Positions 21,860 to 36,300 of a DNA stretch of 64,000 bases are shown piece by piece (position 1 is the first letter of the stretch; each line of letters opens with the position of its first letter). Under the pieces are notes generated by a model, which was given only the letters and a program-made list of their open reading frames with translations, was not told where the DNA came from and ran no database searches. The stretch comes from Simmondsia chinensis. Its lineage: Eukaryota > Streptophyta > Magnoliopsida > Caryophyllales > Simmondsiaceae. The stretch is taken from positions 5,709,001-5,773,000 of the forward strand of contig JAGTTD010000015.1 in the NCBI GenBank assembly GCA_018398585.1, given 5' to 3'. The position numbers and the translations under genes were made by a program.

Positions 21860-22028
21860 AGACGTTCCATATTCAAGGACACTCCCTTTTCCCTCCTCCT
21901 CTCTCTCTCTCTCTCTCTCCCTCCCCCAAAACCCCTAAATAAAGCCCAGATTACCCCCCCCACACTGCCATGCGATTTCTCATTTCTCTCTCTCTCTACT
22001 CCAAGCCTTCTTCTTCTTCTTCATAAAG
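21860..22028 (+). promoter_or_regulatory. probable HEN1 5'UTR exon and core promoter
   Basis: A CT-rich leader (CTCTCTCTCTCT tracts, 21898-22020) ends CTTCTTCTTCATAAAG|GTATGATT, a good splice donor at 22028/22029. Plant 5'UTRs are often CT-rich with a leader intron. The HEN1 ATG lies at 24168 with no closer promoter-like segment. An open frame across this stretch (21842-22090) is low-complexity and not credited as a gene. The link to HEN1 is inferred. Confidence 0.45.
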
Positions 22029-22138
22029 GTATGATTAGCCTGACGATTTCTTTTAATTCTTTGTTCTTTCATTATTTCTCTCGAATTTAGCATGTATGAT
22101 TATGATATTGGTTACTTTTTGATTCATTTCGAGGCGAA

Positions 22139-22690
22139 TTGGAAATTCTCACTTATGTACTCTGAGTTTTGAGTATTTATCGCTTAGGTAATATGATATT
22201 TCAAAATATATATACAATGAGGTACCTTGAAGTTTGAATTTTTATCACTCAAGTATTTTATGTCAGAATTTTATGAATTTTTATAAGAATCTGGCCAACT
22301 TATACAAGAAATGCTGGTATAATATATGATGATGATGATAATGTACATGAGTCATACCAATGTTTTCGTCAAAGATTCAGTGAATTATTGTAGAATATTC
22401 GTCGAAAACTACCTAAATATTACCGCAATCATGTTTCATTTTGCATTTTTCAGCGGAAAAATTATCAAATTCTAGTGAATATACTAATATATTTTTGATT
22501 TCATGTTCAATTTTAGTATTTTCCAACGAAAATCTATAGAGTTTCGACGGAAAGGGTATATAATAAAATTTTGAAACTTCAAGGTACCTAAGTTATAAAA
22601 TGTTTAAAACTCAAGGTACCCCATTATATATATTGAAATGTTAAACTACCTAGATGATAAATGTTCAATAGGTAATTTCCCCTTTTTAGA
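22139..22690. mobile_element. MITE with ~90 bp inverted repeats
   Basis: The left end GGAAATTCTCACTTATGTAC, with TATACAATGAGGTACCTTGA, is mirrored by the right end (TCAAGGTACCCCATTATATA ... AGGTAATTTCC). The arms match over roughly 90-100 bp with gaps. The interior is AT-rich and non-coding. It lies in the presumed HEN1 5'UTR intron. Flanking duplication was not identified. Confidence 0.65.
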
Positions 22691-23116
22691 TTGTAATGGG
22701 GGTAGTATTGCTTGTCTGAGGAGTCTTCTCTGGTAGTTCATGTGAGGGGACTAAATGAAAGAATTGAATGCTTATTTTCCATAATGATTAAAATTTGAAA
22801 TTAAGAGTCATTGCTGATAAAATCATGAAGGGTATGCATTGGTAGTGGTAAATCTAGGATTTTAGTCGAAGGTGGGCTTGGATTACAAGCTATATTCGCT
22901 TTTGACTTTGCTTATTACATTGGTTGCTTATGTGTCCTAGCTTTTCATCTTAAGTAAAAATCTAGCTCTTTGGTTACATAATCTGTACGAGCTTTTTCAT
23001 TAAAAATCAAATTTTGTATACTCTTTTTAATCCCTCATAAGTACATGTAATCTTTTGAGATGATTTTATTTAGGATGGCCAGCCATTCAGAAGCAAATAT
23101 CTTTCAAAAAGTAGAA

Positions 23117-23440
23117 ATTTCGCAAATTCGATTCACATTAAAGTTTGGGTTCTCGAAATTGTGAATTTAGTTCAGGATTGGGACATGAGGAAGAAAGAAA
23201 AATGATGGGGGAGAATTCTAAAAAATAAGTTGCTGGAAGCTGAAATGTGATCCATGTTTCTCATATAATGCAGATGATGCGTGCCAAATTTAATTCACAT
23301 TAAATTGAGGTTCTTGCAATTGTGAATTTAGTTTAGGATTGGGGCATGAGGAAGAAACAGAAATGAGAGAATTCTAAAACAGAAGTTGCTGGCAGCTGAA
23401 ATGTGATCCATATTTCTCATATATTGCAGACAATGCTTGC
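23117..23440. repeat. 162 bp tandem duplication
   Basis: Two copies share ATTCACATTAAA, TTGTGAATTTAGTT, AGGATTGGG.CATGAGGAAG, GAGAATTCTAAAA and GCTGAAATGTGATCCAT, offset by about 162 bp (landmarks at 23131 and 23293). The stretch is non-coding, upstream of the HEN1 start, with several small differences between copies. Confidence 0.75.
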
Positions 23441-24167
23441 CTAATGTTTGACATAGCCAGACAAAAGTGAAAACCATCAATTTTTTTTGGAGAACTGTAA
23501 AACAAACTTATTAAAGTTAGTTGACTTTAATGGGTTATGGAGTTAGAAAAGGATAGGCAAGAACATTATAAATGTAATTTACGTAAAGAATAATGATATC
23601 TAGATAAAAAAAGTTTTGACTGCATGTGGCTACATGATGTGTACTTGAATAAAAAGTGATGAGACCCTTGTATTGTATCAATATCGTTTATTTCAATTTT
23701 TTTATCATAATATCTATACTACTTAATGTTGTACACTAAGAAAACCCCTGATAAAATATCATTACTCTTTTATGCATACATGTAACCCTTAAAACTTTCA
23801 AAATACAGGGTGGGTTTGGGCTCAATTTATATCTGCGGGTGCTCATTGGTCGAAGCTTATTATCAATATTAGGTATGATTTTTCGGGAATCTTCCGGTGT
23901 CCTTTGAGATATACAAGTGGGAAGGAGATTGACTAGAATTGAAAATTGATGAGCTTGGCATTCTTAAAATTGAAATATTGGGTTTCTAACACTTGATCTA
24001 TGTGCTCTTTTATTATGACTGAAACTATATCCATTGCATAATGTGAGAATTTCTGTATTCCGCATTTGTAGTGATAGCATGCATTATCTTGACGATTCAC
24101 TTTCGCTGGATGTTTTCTGAACCAGGAGGTAATCAAGTTAATGAATCCAGCATTTGGATAGAGAATA

Positions 24168-27100
24168 ATGGGAACAGAAAAAACTTCAGTAGTTGAAGTC
24201 AAGAAGCCAACACTTACGCCAAAAGCAATAATATACAACAAATTTGGGAGCAAAGCCTGCTACACAATAGAGGAAGTACAAGAGTCCTCACCAAAGGGAT
24301 GTCCAGGGTTGGCATTGCCTCAGAAGGGTCCCTGCCTTTACCGCTGCTGCTTGCAGCTTCCAGAATTCTCTGTTATATCACAGCCTTGTAAAAGAAAAAA
24401 GGAAGCAGAGCAATCAGCTGCAGAAATGGCTTTGGAAAAGGTTTTCTTGTTGCTTTCTTCTGCAAATCACGTTAATGGCACAATGCCCTACTCTTGGTTT
24501 TGTCTCAGTATTTACTTGTTTTTATTTGAGTGGCATTTTTGTGGAACAGTCAATTCTTATGTAGCTGGTGATATTATATACCAGAAGCAATGAGATCATT
24601 TGGATGCATGGAATAGAAAAAGGTGGCTACATAATGTAATGGCCATTGTATTATGGAAGATCTAGCCCTTTGGATGCTAAATCACCTAATGTGTTGTAAC
24701 ATGCTTAACACCTGGCTTCTATGTGATGTGATGCTGGCGCGAACCTGAAATTGATTTCATGTTTTTATTTATTATGTGCCCCTTTTAGTTTGGATTATGT
24801 TCTAAAAGTCAACGTTATAGATTATCTATTCTTATTCTTATAATCTTTTGTGCCTTAGGCTTTCAATCTTAACTGATATAGGATGGTGGTTTTGATCTCT
24901 GGCCCTTAATCATGGCATACATCTTTAGAAGCCTCTGCTAACTGCAGGGTGGTCAGGAATGTACAAAATGAGTAATGCTACACGACACGAGAAGGAGGTG
25001 CACGAAAATGCCATGACTAGGGCATAGTGTGTTGTTAACAACAATCTAGTTCCTAAGAACCTGTTTCTCGTGACATTTTTGTGGCTTTTTTTCTCGCGAT
25101 ATACAACATTTTTGGTACAGAATGGGTAAAACTGCAGAATTTTAGGCTTTCCTGTCGAAAATCAAAGACATTTCATTAGATGAAGAGAATAATTATACGA
25201 GTTACAGTAAGATGTCCTCTTTAGTCTACAACAATAAAAGCTAAGAAAAAGACCGTAAATACTAGTGTGCAACAAAATGGTAACTGCTGAGAATGTATGA
25301 TAACCTAACTTCAAACCCCCTGGCAGCAAGCAAGCCTGATATGAGAAACTTTAGTTTATTGTAAGAGAAAATTCTGTTCAAGTACTGGAAGTTTGGCGTA
25401 ATATTTTACATATACCACGACGTTTGGAAATGTGTTATAGGTAGCCTGAATTTTTGGATTTCTTTTGGTGCTCTCCATAGGACAGCTTCCTTTAACTTTT
25501 GCTGAAGTTGCACCCAAATGAAAAAGAAAATACATAAAAATAATTTAATTAGGAGTAAACATGTCAATTTATTTACCTGTAACTTAAAAAATAAGAATTT
25601 CATCTCCGCCCTGCCAGTACCAACCAGCCCACCCTACCCTGCTGGCGATGCCACCACATGTTACCCTCCCCCTCTCCCTCTCCAGTCGCCATGGACACTC
25701 TCCTACCCATCATGACATGTCATGTTGACACCCTCCACAACCCCACAAACTGGCGCTTCTGCAGCCCCAACAATAGTACTCTCTTCCACCTGGCATGAAG
25801 ACAAAAACCCAGCCCTGACGCACTGAAACCCCCTGGCTAGCCCTGTTGCGTCAAAACCTTAGCCCTCTGCCCTAATGCTTATCTGGATTTGAAGGAAAGG
25901 ATGCAAGGGCTTGCAGGCTGGGTGGAGGCTTGGGATGTTGCCTACTGGTTGGGGTGGTGGTGGGGGTGGGAGTGTCAGCATGAGTTAGGTGTGGGGATTA
26001 GGGGTGTTGCTAGTGGGTGGGGTGGTTGTGGGATTATTGGCGTGGGCTGAGTTGCGGGTGTGGGATTTGTCAGTAGGTGGGGGTGGGTTGTTGCCGCGGG
26101 CTGGGCTTACAGCGAGGGAGTTGCCTGCAGGGAGGGATGTGGCCAGCTTGGCCTGGGGGTGGGCATGTTCTGCGCTTGTGGGTGTGAGGGTGTCGTGAGC
26201 GGGTGGGTGTGGGGCGGAAGTGTAACCAGATAGTGGGTTGTTGCTGCCAGTAAGGGTAAGTGGGCTGTTGGAGGGTGGGGGAGTAGGATGTTGCATTTTT
26301 GTAATTTAGTTAAAGAATGATGATATTTTTGTCTTTTGGTTGTACGATTTGCTTTAAAATATTCTATTTTTTATTGTTTGGTGTCACTTTAGCAACAGTT
26401 AAAGGGGATTGACAGTGTTATGTGAAGGGCACTTGAAAAACACCCCAAAACTTCAAGGTACCTGTAAAATATTTTCAAATGTCATGTACCTGCAGAGTAT
26501 TATGCTAAACCTCAGGAGACTTGTGTGGATTTTATCTTAGTTTAATTTATTCGTAATGGTGATCTCATTTGATAGCCTAAATATGACAACCCTTAAAAAA
26601 CATGGCAAAGAAGCAATGTTTTCTTATGAAGTTCTTTCCTCTTGTAATCTTTGAGAAGTGACATTATTCATCATCATAGCATTTTATAGTGTTCTGTTTA
26701 GACAATGGATGCAGCTTGGACATGATTTGCAAATCAGTGTTAATTAATGAACTTGCTATTTTCATGCATGGACTGAGGGCCACAAGGAAAACAAGCCCAC
26801 TTTTTAAGTGCTCATGCTGTGATGCATGCATTTCTTTCAAATACAATTATGAAAATCTTTTGGTGTATGATAATTTTTTGATATCAAGAATCACTGTGTA
26901 CTCATACAGGATCTGATTGGTTGTCTCTATTTTGAGGTATAATGTGGAAAATTGTTTTATTAGTCAGCATAATCATAGTGGCCATGCAATTAGAGTGGGC
27001 TTTCAACATTGTCCTAATCACAATACTGTATACATTATCTTCTATAAGTAGTGCATCACTTGAGAGGGTTGTCAGGATTCTGTGTTTTCTGTGTGTGATC

Positions 27101-30100
27101 TATCACTCATCTGTATCCATTCCTTTATCACCTCTTGCAGTTGGGCATTCATCCTGCGACACAAAATCATTCTATGATACATGCAGCAGATGAGTTGGTT
27201 GCTCGTCTTTCATATTTATTTTCGAACGAGGTTTGTCCCTGTTCCAACCAGCGTTTTTTTATTTTTTGGGTCATTACGAGATCAATTTTGTCCTTAGCAT
27301 TCTGCTCTCTTTAACAAATACCATGGAACCAAATTGTTGTTCGTGGTTGCAGTGAGGTGTCACGTAAGCGGGTGCCACATGTGTAGCATGACGGGCCATG
27401 GTGATCTCTTTGGCCTTTTTAAGGGAACATTAATTGTCGTTGGGGCTTTTGTTTCCAACAATTTGAATGAATAGCAATATGCTCCTTACTTTTTCTACAT
27501 TTTTAATAACTTTTAGCATGTAAATACACTTATATATATGTGTTTTTAAATAAAATATAATTTAACCACATTACAGAGGCAGTTATGAAAGGAGCATCAT
27601 GTTAAGGCAAATCACGTAATAGCTAGTTTAAAATCCACCGGATATCACCTGCTATGTTACATGAAATGACAATGATAATTGCAGAGGGGAATATTAAAAG
27701 AAAAAAAAGGAAATACGTCAGAAACAGACATTCTCTGCTTTTGTCACGAAACCTTAGTATATTATTTTTTCTCCCTGTGCGTTGTTTGATGGTCTTTTAG
27801 GTTTACTTTATTTTTTTTTATTTTTTATTTTTTTGGCTATATGCATATTGTAAGAAGTCAGCTGAATTTATTTGCATGAACGTGTGAATAGATACTCCTG
27901 CGCAAAGACACTATTAACTTTTTTTTTTTTTTTTTTGCTTGTTTGTATAAATACATCCTTATGATGTTGCTATCCCAATTCTTGATGCTTGTGCCTCTTG
28001 ACTTGAAAATTTCTTCTTTTTAAAAGGTGAAGGTGGCATTTGCTTAGACTGAAAAGAGACGTTAAATAATTAATTGACATTGGAAGATGGTATGCTAGAT
28101 TGGTGCATTTCATTAGTTTGGTTTTCTTTAGAAGATACCAACTAATAGGACATTTTGGAGTTTCTGAATACCTCCATTATTTACTGTATAACTTTCTTGT
28201 TTCTAGTTATCTGCTTTGTAATCGTCTATAATTCTGCTTTGGTTTCTTGCACTTTGTTGTTCTCATAATGCATTGAACACAAGGTCCTCTTGATGGATGC
28301 TTCTTTCTCTATTTTCTGTAGTGCAGTTGGAGTAGTATAGAGTCATCCTGATGCTATCAACGTTTTTCTTTATTCTGTTTGGTGTATTGACTGGTTATTA
28401 CTTTTCAACTTTCATAAAGTTCCTGTCATCCCTTCAACCACTAAGTGGTCACCTAAAAGCAGTTTTTCGTAGAGATGGTGAACTTGCTGGTTCAGTTCCT
28501 GTATCTGCCATGGTTTCTTGTGATGCAAAGCTTGGTAATTTGTGCAAATCCATTAATCCTAAGGTGGAGTCTAATCTTTTCTTGGCCATACCTTTGGTCA
28601 TGAGTGCTGCTGCCAAACTACCTGAACTGGTTACCGTTTCAGAAGAACAACTTTGGATCCGGAGGCAAAATCCTTACCCTGCCGAGGTTATACAATCAAT
28701 ATCCGCTCAACTGCCAAATAGTCTTGATAGGACAGAGGTTGAGGCTGTATATATTCCCTTTTCCCTTGATAAGGCCATACAGCCGATAAAGCTAAATACT
28801 TGTCAAAAAGGTTATTACCTTGATGTTATTGCACAAGAGCTTGGCGTTGCGGATGCTTCAGAGGTCCTGGTCTCCAGGTGATTATATATTTTTGCTTGAT
28901 CTGCAACTTATTGCTCTTCTACTTTTCTGAACTAACTTGCCGCAAAGAGAACCCACCCTTAAGTATCTTCATGCATATTACTCCGTATTGCACGCCCTCA
29001 CCCTTCACTATTCTAATCTCTTTGTCATTGGAAGCTGCTTGTGGAACAGTATTTTTACATTTAGTCTCCTGTTCATCAGTCTTTCAATATTTTTGCTTTT
29101 TAAACCATGAATGCATCCTTCTGCAGGACGATTGGTAAAGCATCTTCAGAGATGAGAATGTATGTTTCTGCTCTGGAGAGATGTAACTTGCATTCAGCAT
29201 CAGAATTTGAAAATTGGAAAGGAACTGTTCCTTTTGATGGTTCTTTCAATGTACGAGCTAGTTACTTGCTTAGTCAAGAAATATATGGTAATGCAATTAT
29301 GGCATCTGCTGGTTATACATGGAAGTCTGCGGACTTATTCCTTGAGGACGTATCATTGAATGCTTATTTCAGGTATATCTTTTCCATAATCTGAATACTG
29401 TTTGGTTATTTTCTACATTTATGTTCTCATTGGTTTTTCCCTCTTACTCATTCTGCAACATCTTTAATTAATCGGTGAATGCTGTTGTAGTTGCTGCACT
29501 TGCATTATGTTGCAGTCTCGTGATTGGTCCTTCATAAGTTCATCTAAACTTATCTAGTGCTTTCATGTTAGTGATTGTTCACATTGAATATAGAGAAACC
29601 CGTGTAGTTGTTACATGGAATCAAATAAATGTTATGTAATGGGAATCACTCCAGCCGTTATGGTACAAACGCCCTATGAAAATTGTGGTTAATTACATTG
29701 TAACAGCCTGCATTTACTGCATTCTTTCAATTTCAAACCATGTATTGTTGAATTTGTTGCTGTAGCAATAAGAATTGTAGACTTCTATGCTTGTTTTGGT
29801 ACCTATAGCTAGAGTTGTGATGGACTATGTTGTCTATTACTGTAGATTTCTAGACATATTCTGAATCTTAGTACGTGGGGGGCATCGTTTGTCTTGGCTA
29901 CATAATGTTTTGGACTTGGAGGATGTGAGAGTGGGTCACCTAGATCAGTTATAAGTTATGGATAAAACGCTTTTAAGATTCTTGTTCCTTTCATGAGCTG
30001 GAGGTTATTTGGGATTGCGAATGACATGTTTGAAATGAAGCGTAGTGGTTTCATATGGCCAGGAATGCTGAACTACTCAAGTAGTGCATAATGTGGAGTG

Positions 30101-32009
30101 GTTTCCTCTACAATCTATTGGTAGCATGCTGTCTCCAATTCATTCCGTCTTCTTTGATGCTTGATGGTTAAGGTGCTCTGCGTTGAGAGCCTGCATTCTG
30201 CTTTTCCTATCTTGTCTAACGGCTGTCAATGTGGTGTTAAGTTCAGAATCTGTAGTATGGAGTAGGGACTTCTGCTACAATTTCTTTATTGGTATCCTTT
30301 GACAAAAATGCTTCATGAATGGAAGTGTTGTAGAGAGAGTTAGAAGTTGGATTGACTGGGAACTATTGCTTAGAACTAACTTATATTGAAGGTGGCATAA
30401 TACTTGTTCCTAGAAGTGTTGAATGGTCGAAAGCCAGTTGGAAAGAACTTTTTCAGCTAAATACAATTTCATCGAATTTCATCATTAGAAACACATAAAT
30501 ACGGGGAAGTTTGCTGGATATGTTGTTGGGTTTGTTGCTTCTTGGTTGTCTTCATGTTTACAGAAATGTTATATGTACTCATTCTTTCTGTATAACCTAG
30601 AAGAACGGGCTTTAAAATGATGTTTGAATGCTTATGTGTCAAGGGTAGGAAAATCAATATGCTCTTGAAGCTAAGTACATTATTATGATTTTCGGCTACT
30701 GTACCATGTTTAAGTGGAAATTTGTTTATCTTTTCGCATGACTGGGCTCGTGGAAAGCTAGGAAGCACGAATAGGGATACGGATACGAGATACGATACGA
30801 TATCGATACGCCAACACGTAATTTTTCTAAAAACTAGGATACAACACCTTGCCTGCCACAGAAGAAGTTAAGATTGGATCGGAGCCCATACCGAAAAAGG
30901 AGAGTTTTGGATATTTGGGTTCCATGGTACAGCGGGACGGCGAATTTGACGAGGAATGCAACAATCGTATTAAAGTAGGCTGGCATAAATGGAGGTTGGC
31001 CTCTGCGGTACTTTGTGAAAGAAAAGTCCCGCTAAAGTTTGAATGGAAAATGCTATAAGACGGTAGTGAGACCGACTATGTCATATGGTGCGGAGTGTTA
31101 GCCAATGAAACGCTATCATACACAGAAGCTGCAGGTGGCGGAGATGAAGATGTTGTGGTGAATGTGTGGACACTCAAGAAAGGATAGGATTAGGAATGAC
31201 GTCATAAGAGGCAAATTGGGCCTGACTCCAATTGAAGATAAATTGAAGGAGCAACATTTGTGGTGGTTTGGGCATGTTAGGAGGAGACCGACCACTGCCC
31301 TTGTTAGGAGATGTGAACAACTCCATGCTATGCTTGGGAGCAGAGGGAGAGGTAGACCGAAGAAGAGATGGATGGAGACGATTCGATACGACCTCACCCA
31401 CCTAAAACTATAAGAGGAGATGACCTTAGATAGAGCTCAGTGGAGGGCTAGCATAGGGGTAGCAGATGTAGTGGTGTAGAATAGAGGAGCATATTTTGTC
31501 TAGTACTAGTGCCCTTAGGCTCATATGTCTGCCTGTGTGATTTACTTGATATGTCTGGGAGTTGTTTTATTGCCTATTGCTGCTTCATGCTTTCTTTATG
31601 CTTGTTTTGGGCTGTTGTTTTTATGCTATTATGCTTTATGCGTTTTGCTTTATGCTTGTGTGCTTCTCAGGTTAGGGGAAAATAGCCTCCCTTTAGGGAG
31701 CACCTTGAACGGGTAAGGCTGCGTACATCCCTCCCTCCCAGAACCTGCATATACGAGAGCCCTTGAGGCATTGGGTCGGTTGTTGTTGTTGTAGGATATG
31801 ACACCTTAGGACACTTTACTTAAAATTATGTATTTTCTTAGATATATATCCATGCAATTGATGAAAAAACATGAGTTATGAACTTAAAAAATAGAAAAAA
31901 ATTATAATAGCTTAAGAAAAAAGTAAAGCTTAACTAGAATAGGACAAATTTTACGCATATACAATTAACCAAAAAAATTATAGAGGTTCAAGCCACACCG
32001 TTGCCACTG

Positions 32010-32044
<35 letters not shown>

Positions 32045-33350
32045 ATTAACTTAACAGAGGCTTCTTTCTCCTTTTTTCATCACACTCCCTCTCTTTCAAA
32101 TTTGTACAAAAATATAAAATTTTTTTTATCAAAACAAGTATAAAATATTTGAAAATATTAGTTTATTTTTAAAATTTTAAATATAATCATATTAAAATGT
32201 GTATAATATAATTTAACTATTTAGTATGCATACTATTATATTATATAATAATATATTATATTTTTAAACTCAAAACCATAAAAAAACGTGATGGAACATA
32301 TTGAAAGCACGCCGGAAACGTTTTGGAAATTCAAACTTTAAAAAAACAAATCGGATACTTTTTTCACGTATCAGAAGCATGTCGGAAACGTATCGGAACG
32401 TGTCGGAAATTCAAAATTTAAAAAAATAAGTATGGGATACTTTTTTCATGTATCGGAACGTGTCGGAAGCATGTCAGTGTCAGATATGTGTTGGACCCCG
32501 ATCCTCTGGCCAAAAAAGAGTATCGGTGCTTCCTAGTGTGGAAGTACTAAACTGGAATCTTTGAATTGTAGACAATAATTTTACTACCGCTGAGATTTTC
32601 ATGGTCTTAAATTGAGGGCAGAGCATCTAGTGGTTGGTGTGCTCTGAGAAATTTCTCTGCTGCTATTTCTCTTGTTGCTGTATTTTTTGTGAATGACTAT
32701 CAAAGAACAGATTTGTTAAAAGTAACTGATTCAAGACTAGTGATGATTAGTCAAATTTATAATAACCATGATGAAGTTTGATAAGAAAACAACCACAATG
32801 AAGTGCTGTAATTGTGAAACATGGAGACTTGGTGAAGCTGATTTAGCCACGCTGCAGACCTGTGCTCTTTGTGATGGATGACTGGAGTGCTTAGTTGTGG
32901 AGGGAAATCTTCCATTCTATTTGGCCAAGAAATTCTTTTGGGCTCTTATTGGCGAAGAATTTTGAGTTAGTAACATTCTTAGTGCTTTTAAGAAATGCAG
33001 GGAGAAGAGAAACATTAAATTTATACTAGGCATTTCTTTGATCTTTCTGGTAGCTGACATCCTCCAGATTATATGCTCTTGGCCCCTTCTCCTTCTTTGC
33101 ACCGTGTCTTGTGTTAGGTATTGATCTTTTGCTTCAAGGCAACATACTGTTGCATGATGCAACAACAACAATAACAAGTGAGTGCCTTAAAGAGGCTCCC
33201 GTCAAGGTAGGCTCTGGGGAGGGTAAAGATGTATGCAGCCTTACCTGTACAAGATGCTACCCTGCAAATAGGCTTTTTTTGAAGGAGCCTCAACCCAAAA
33301 AAGAACATTATTTATGAAATTCAATGCAAATAAAGCAATAACAGACATGC

Positions 33351-33382
<32 letters not shown>

Positions 33383-36300
33383 ACACTAACAGACATGCAA
33401 ACCTAGGGGCACTGTGAACTAGCATCGTTATACTCTTCTCTCTTAACAGCTGTGTTGACCACATCTATTTTCAACGGCTATTCAGCTCTATAGAAGGCCA
33501 TCTCTTCAGTGTGGTTTAGGTGGGTAAAGTCATGTTTAATCGTTTCCATTTAACTTTTCTTCGGCTTGCCTCTAGTTTCTTTCGATGTGTATTATGTAGT
33601 TGTTCACATTTGCTAATAGGGCAGTAGTCGGTCTCCTCTTAACATGCCCAAACTATTGCAGACATTGCGCTCTCAACTTATCTTCCACACACTGTCGTGT
33701 GATGGCTTCTGAAAACATTTCTTTTTACGTGACGTACTTTTGGGATTCTCCAACATCAATTGGGAGAAAATGTACGAGGAACTGTGAAATAGATTGATGA
33801 ATGAGGAAATATATATGTGTTTCCAGTCCTGATTAGCTGCTATGATGACAGGATACTGCTTGACTGTCACAATAAGTGGAAGGTCTTTATTTTGTCAAAT
33901 TGAGGCCAGAAATATGCGCATTCGAAAGAACAATCACTTGTCTTATCCCTATCAGTTTAGCGGGTTTTTTTTTTTTTTTTGGTGGTACCTTCTAGAATGA
34001 AGCCTTTTCCTCCTTTCTACATACTGCCTTAGTGAGTACAAATCTTTCTCAGGCTTGAAAAGGCGGCCGCCCTCCCCCCCCTGGGGGGGGGGGGGAGGGC
34101 ATGGGGGCGGTGGTTGTTGTAGATAGATATTGAATTCTATTATCTCAGTTTCACTCAGTTGCTCAGCTAGCATGTTGTGGCTTGTATATTAGTAAATAGG
34201 TACCTGGATCATAGGATTTGAGAGATTTAAAACAGACCTAAAACTATTGTTTGCGACCACTTATGGATGTGTTGTTCTATGCAGAGTAGTTGACAAACAC
34301 TATATATAGGATTGGTGCTAATTAGAAAATTTTTTTCTGTATTAGTTCTCTTGGTAAAATGAACTAACAAAGAATGGACTCCTAGAATGGGCTCATATCA
34401 GTTGTCAGGTCAAATTTTCATGGCATTTGTTAAGCCTGTCAGTCACTTCCTCAGACCTGAAAAGTTAGTTTGTTTTGGTAGCCATCACTGTCTTGTGGAA
34501 GGTCAATTTTTTCGTGGATTGGTTGAGGCTGCCTTTTAATTAAGAACATTGATGAGTAGGGGAAGGTTAACAATCTGCATCTTTAAGTTCAACTTATAAG
34601 TCATTTCCTGTACTATAGTCGTGGAGTGTCTCACTTCTCTTCTCAACTTTCAATGTTTGGGTGCTTTGATTGGTGAGCATCCCTTTCATTTTTTTGCATT
34701 CAATCATACTCCAAATGGGCACTACTGTAGCTCTTGCAGCTTTTCTGTTCATAATCAGTCTGCAGAATTGTGATTTTATTGAGAACAGTGTGGTTATGCG
34801 TCCTTTTACTTTCAAACTGACTCTAGTTTACAGGATGCTTGTTAGCAAGACACCTGATGGGCTGTACAAGTTGTCCAGAGAAGCTATACTTGCAGCTGGG
34901 CTACCCGTGGCATTTACTACCAAAAGAAACTGGAGAGGCTCTTTGCCAAGGGATCTCCTATGTACATTCTGCCGTCAACACAGGCTGGCTGAGCCTCTCT
35001 TCAATGTCATCTCTAATTCTGTGGAATCAGTAAATGATTCATCTCGATCAAGCAAGGTGTTGAAAGCTGAAGAAAGTGTAAAAGTGGGAACTAAAAATGG
35101 AGATTCCGTTACCAACAGTGAGGAAGAGCTTATTGCATTAGAGACGTTTAAATGTGAAGTTCGAGTCTTTTCCAAGAGTCAGGATTTGATTCTGGAATGT
35201 AGACCGAAAGTGTTTTTCAAGAAGCAGGATGATGCCATTCAGAATGCTACTTTGAGAGTTCTCTTATGGTTGAACAATTTCTTCAATAAACAAGATAAGG
35301 GTTTAGAAGAGCTATGTTCGTCTGCTGCTACCTTTGATATTCAATGCCATCTGTCTCACTTGCTGAAGAAGCTTTGTCTCTTCAAATTAATTCACAACGT
35401 GGAGAAGCGAAGTGATTCACAATCAGGCCTTATGAATCAGGAAAATTATATGAGTGGGGACCAAAACAACTGCTTGAGCATTGAAGGACCTGAATCTGGG
35501 TCAGCCCCATCTAATGGATCTTTTGTATGTATAAGTTATCAAGTATTCTTCATAGTTGAAGGTGGAGAAGTGAGACATGTTTTAGAGTCCAATCATGAAT
35601 TTGAATTTGAGATAAGCAGTGGAGCAGTGATTTCTTGTATCGAAACAGCTGCAATGCAAATGACAGCGGGACAAACTGTTCGCTTTTGCACAGAGTTACC
35701 TTCTGTGGAGTTGGTATTAGCTGCAGCTGTTGACTCTTCAAAAATTCTTTCATTCTCGAACTCAAGTGAGTCAATCTCTTCTGCTTCCTGTTGAGCTTCT
35801 TATAATGCTTTTTGTGGATTGGTGGATGGGGAATGACACTGCTTCTGTGTCCGAACAATCATGTCAAATAAAGGACATTACATAGTTTAATGGCTGTTAC
35901 ATAATGAATATTCAGCTAGACATAATGGCTTGATTCGTACGGATGGTTTTTAGAGATTCATAGTTACAAAATGCATGTTTGTTATGAGTTGTGTAGTATC
36001 AAACTTTCTGTGTTTTGTGTTCTACCACACTCGATAATGTTTGTTTATGTCGGAAAATACCAATAGATTATTACATTTATGATGTTTAAGCAACTACCAA
36101 ATACTGTGTTACTTTTTTCTGACAAATAATGTCTTTTAAGTCTTTTTGCAAATACAAAGCTTACAAACCATTCCAACAAAGACCCCTAGTGATGGCCAAG
36201 ATAATTTCAATAATATACATGACATCCCACTTACGCTATGATGTAACTGTGACAGCTCAGATAAGCACGAGTGAAATTCTTAAGAAAATATCTCGGAAAA

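Noticed and set aside
25985..26296. Pro/Thr-rich ORFs on both strands in HEN1 intron 1
   Set aside because: Product of strand-biased G-rich sequence inside a foldback element; low complexity and unsupported by codon pattern.
34670..34833. Upstream extension of the long HEN1 exon 5 frame
   Set aside because: A TTTACAG acceptor at 34833 restores the phase from exon 4 and the sequence before it does not resemble HEN1.
35766..35794. Alternative HEN1 stop in the exon 5 frame
   Set aside because: Reading through a GTGAGT donor; splicing to 36717 continues the conserved protein.
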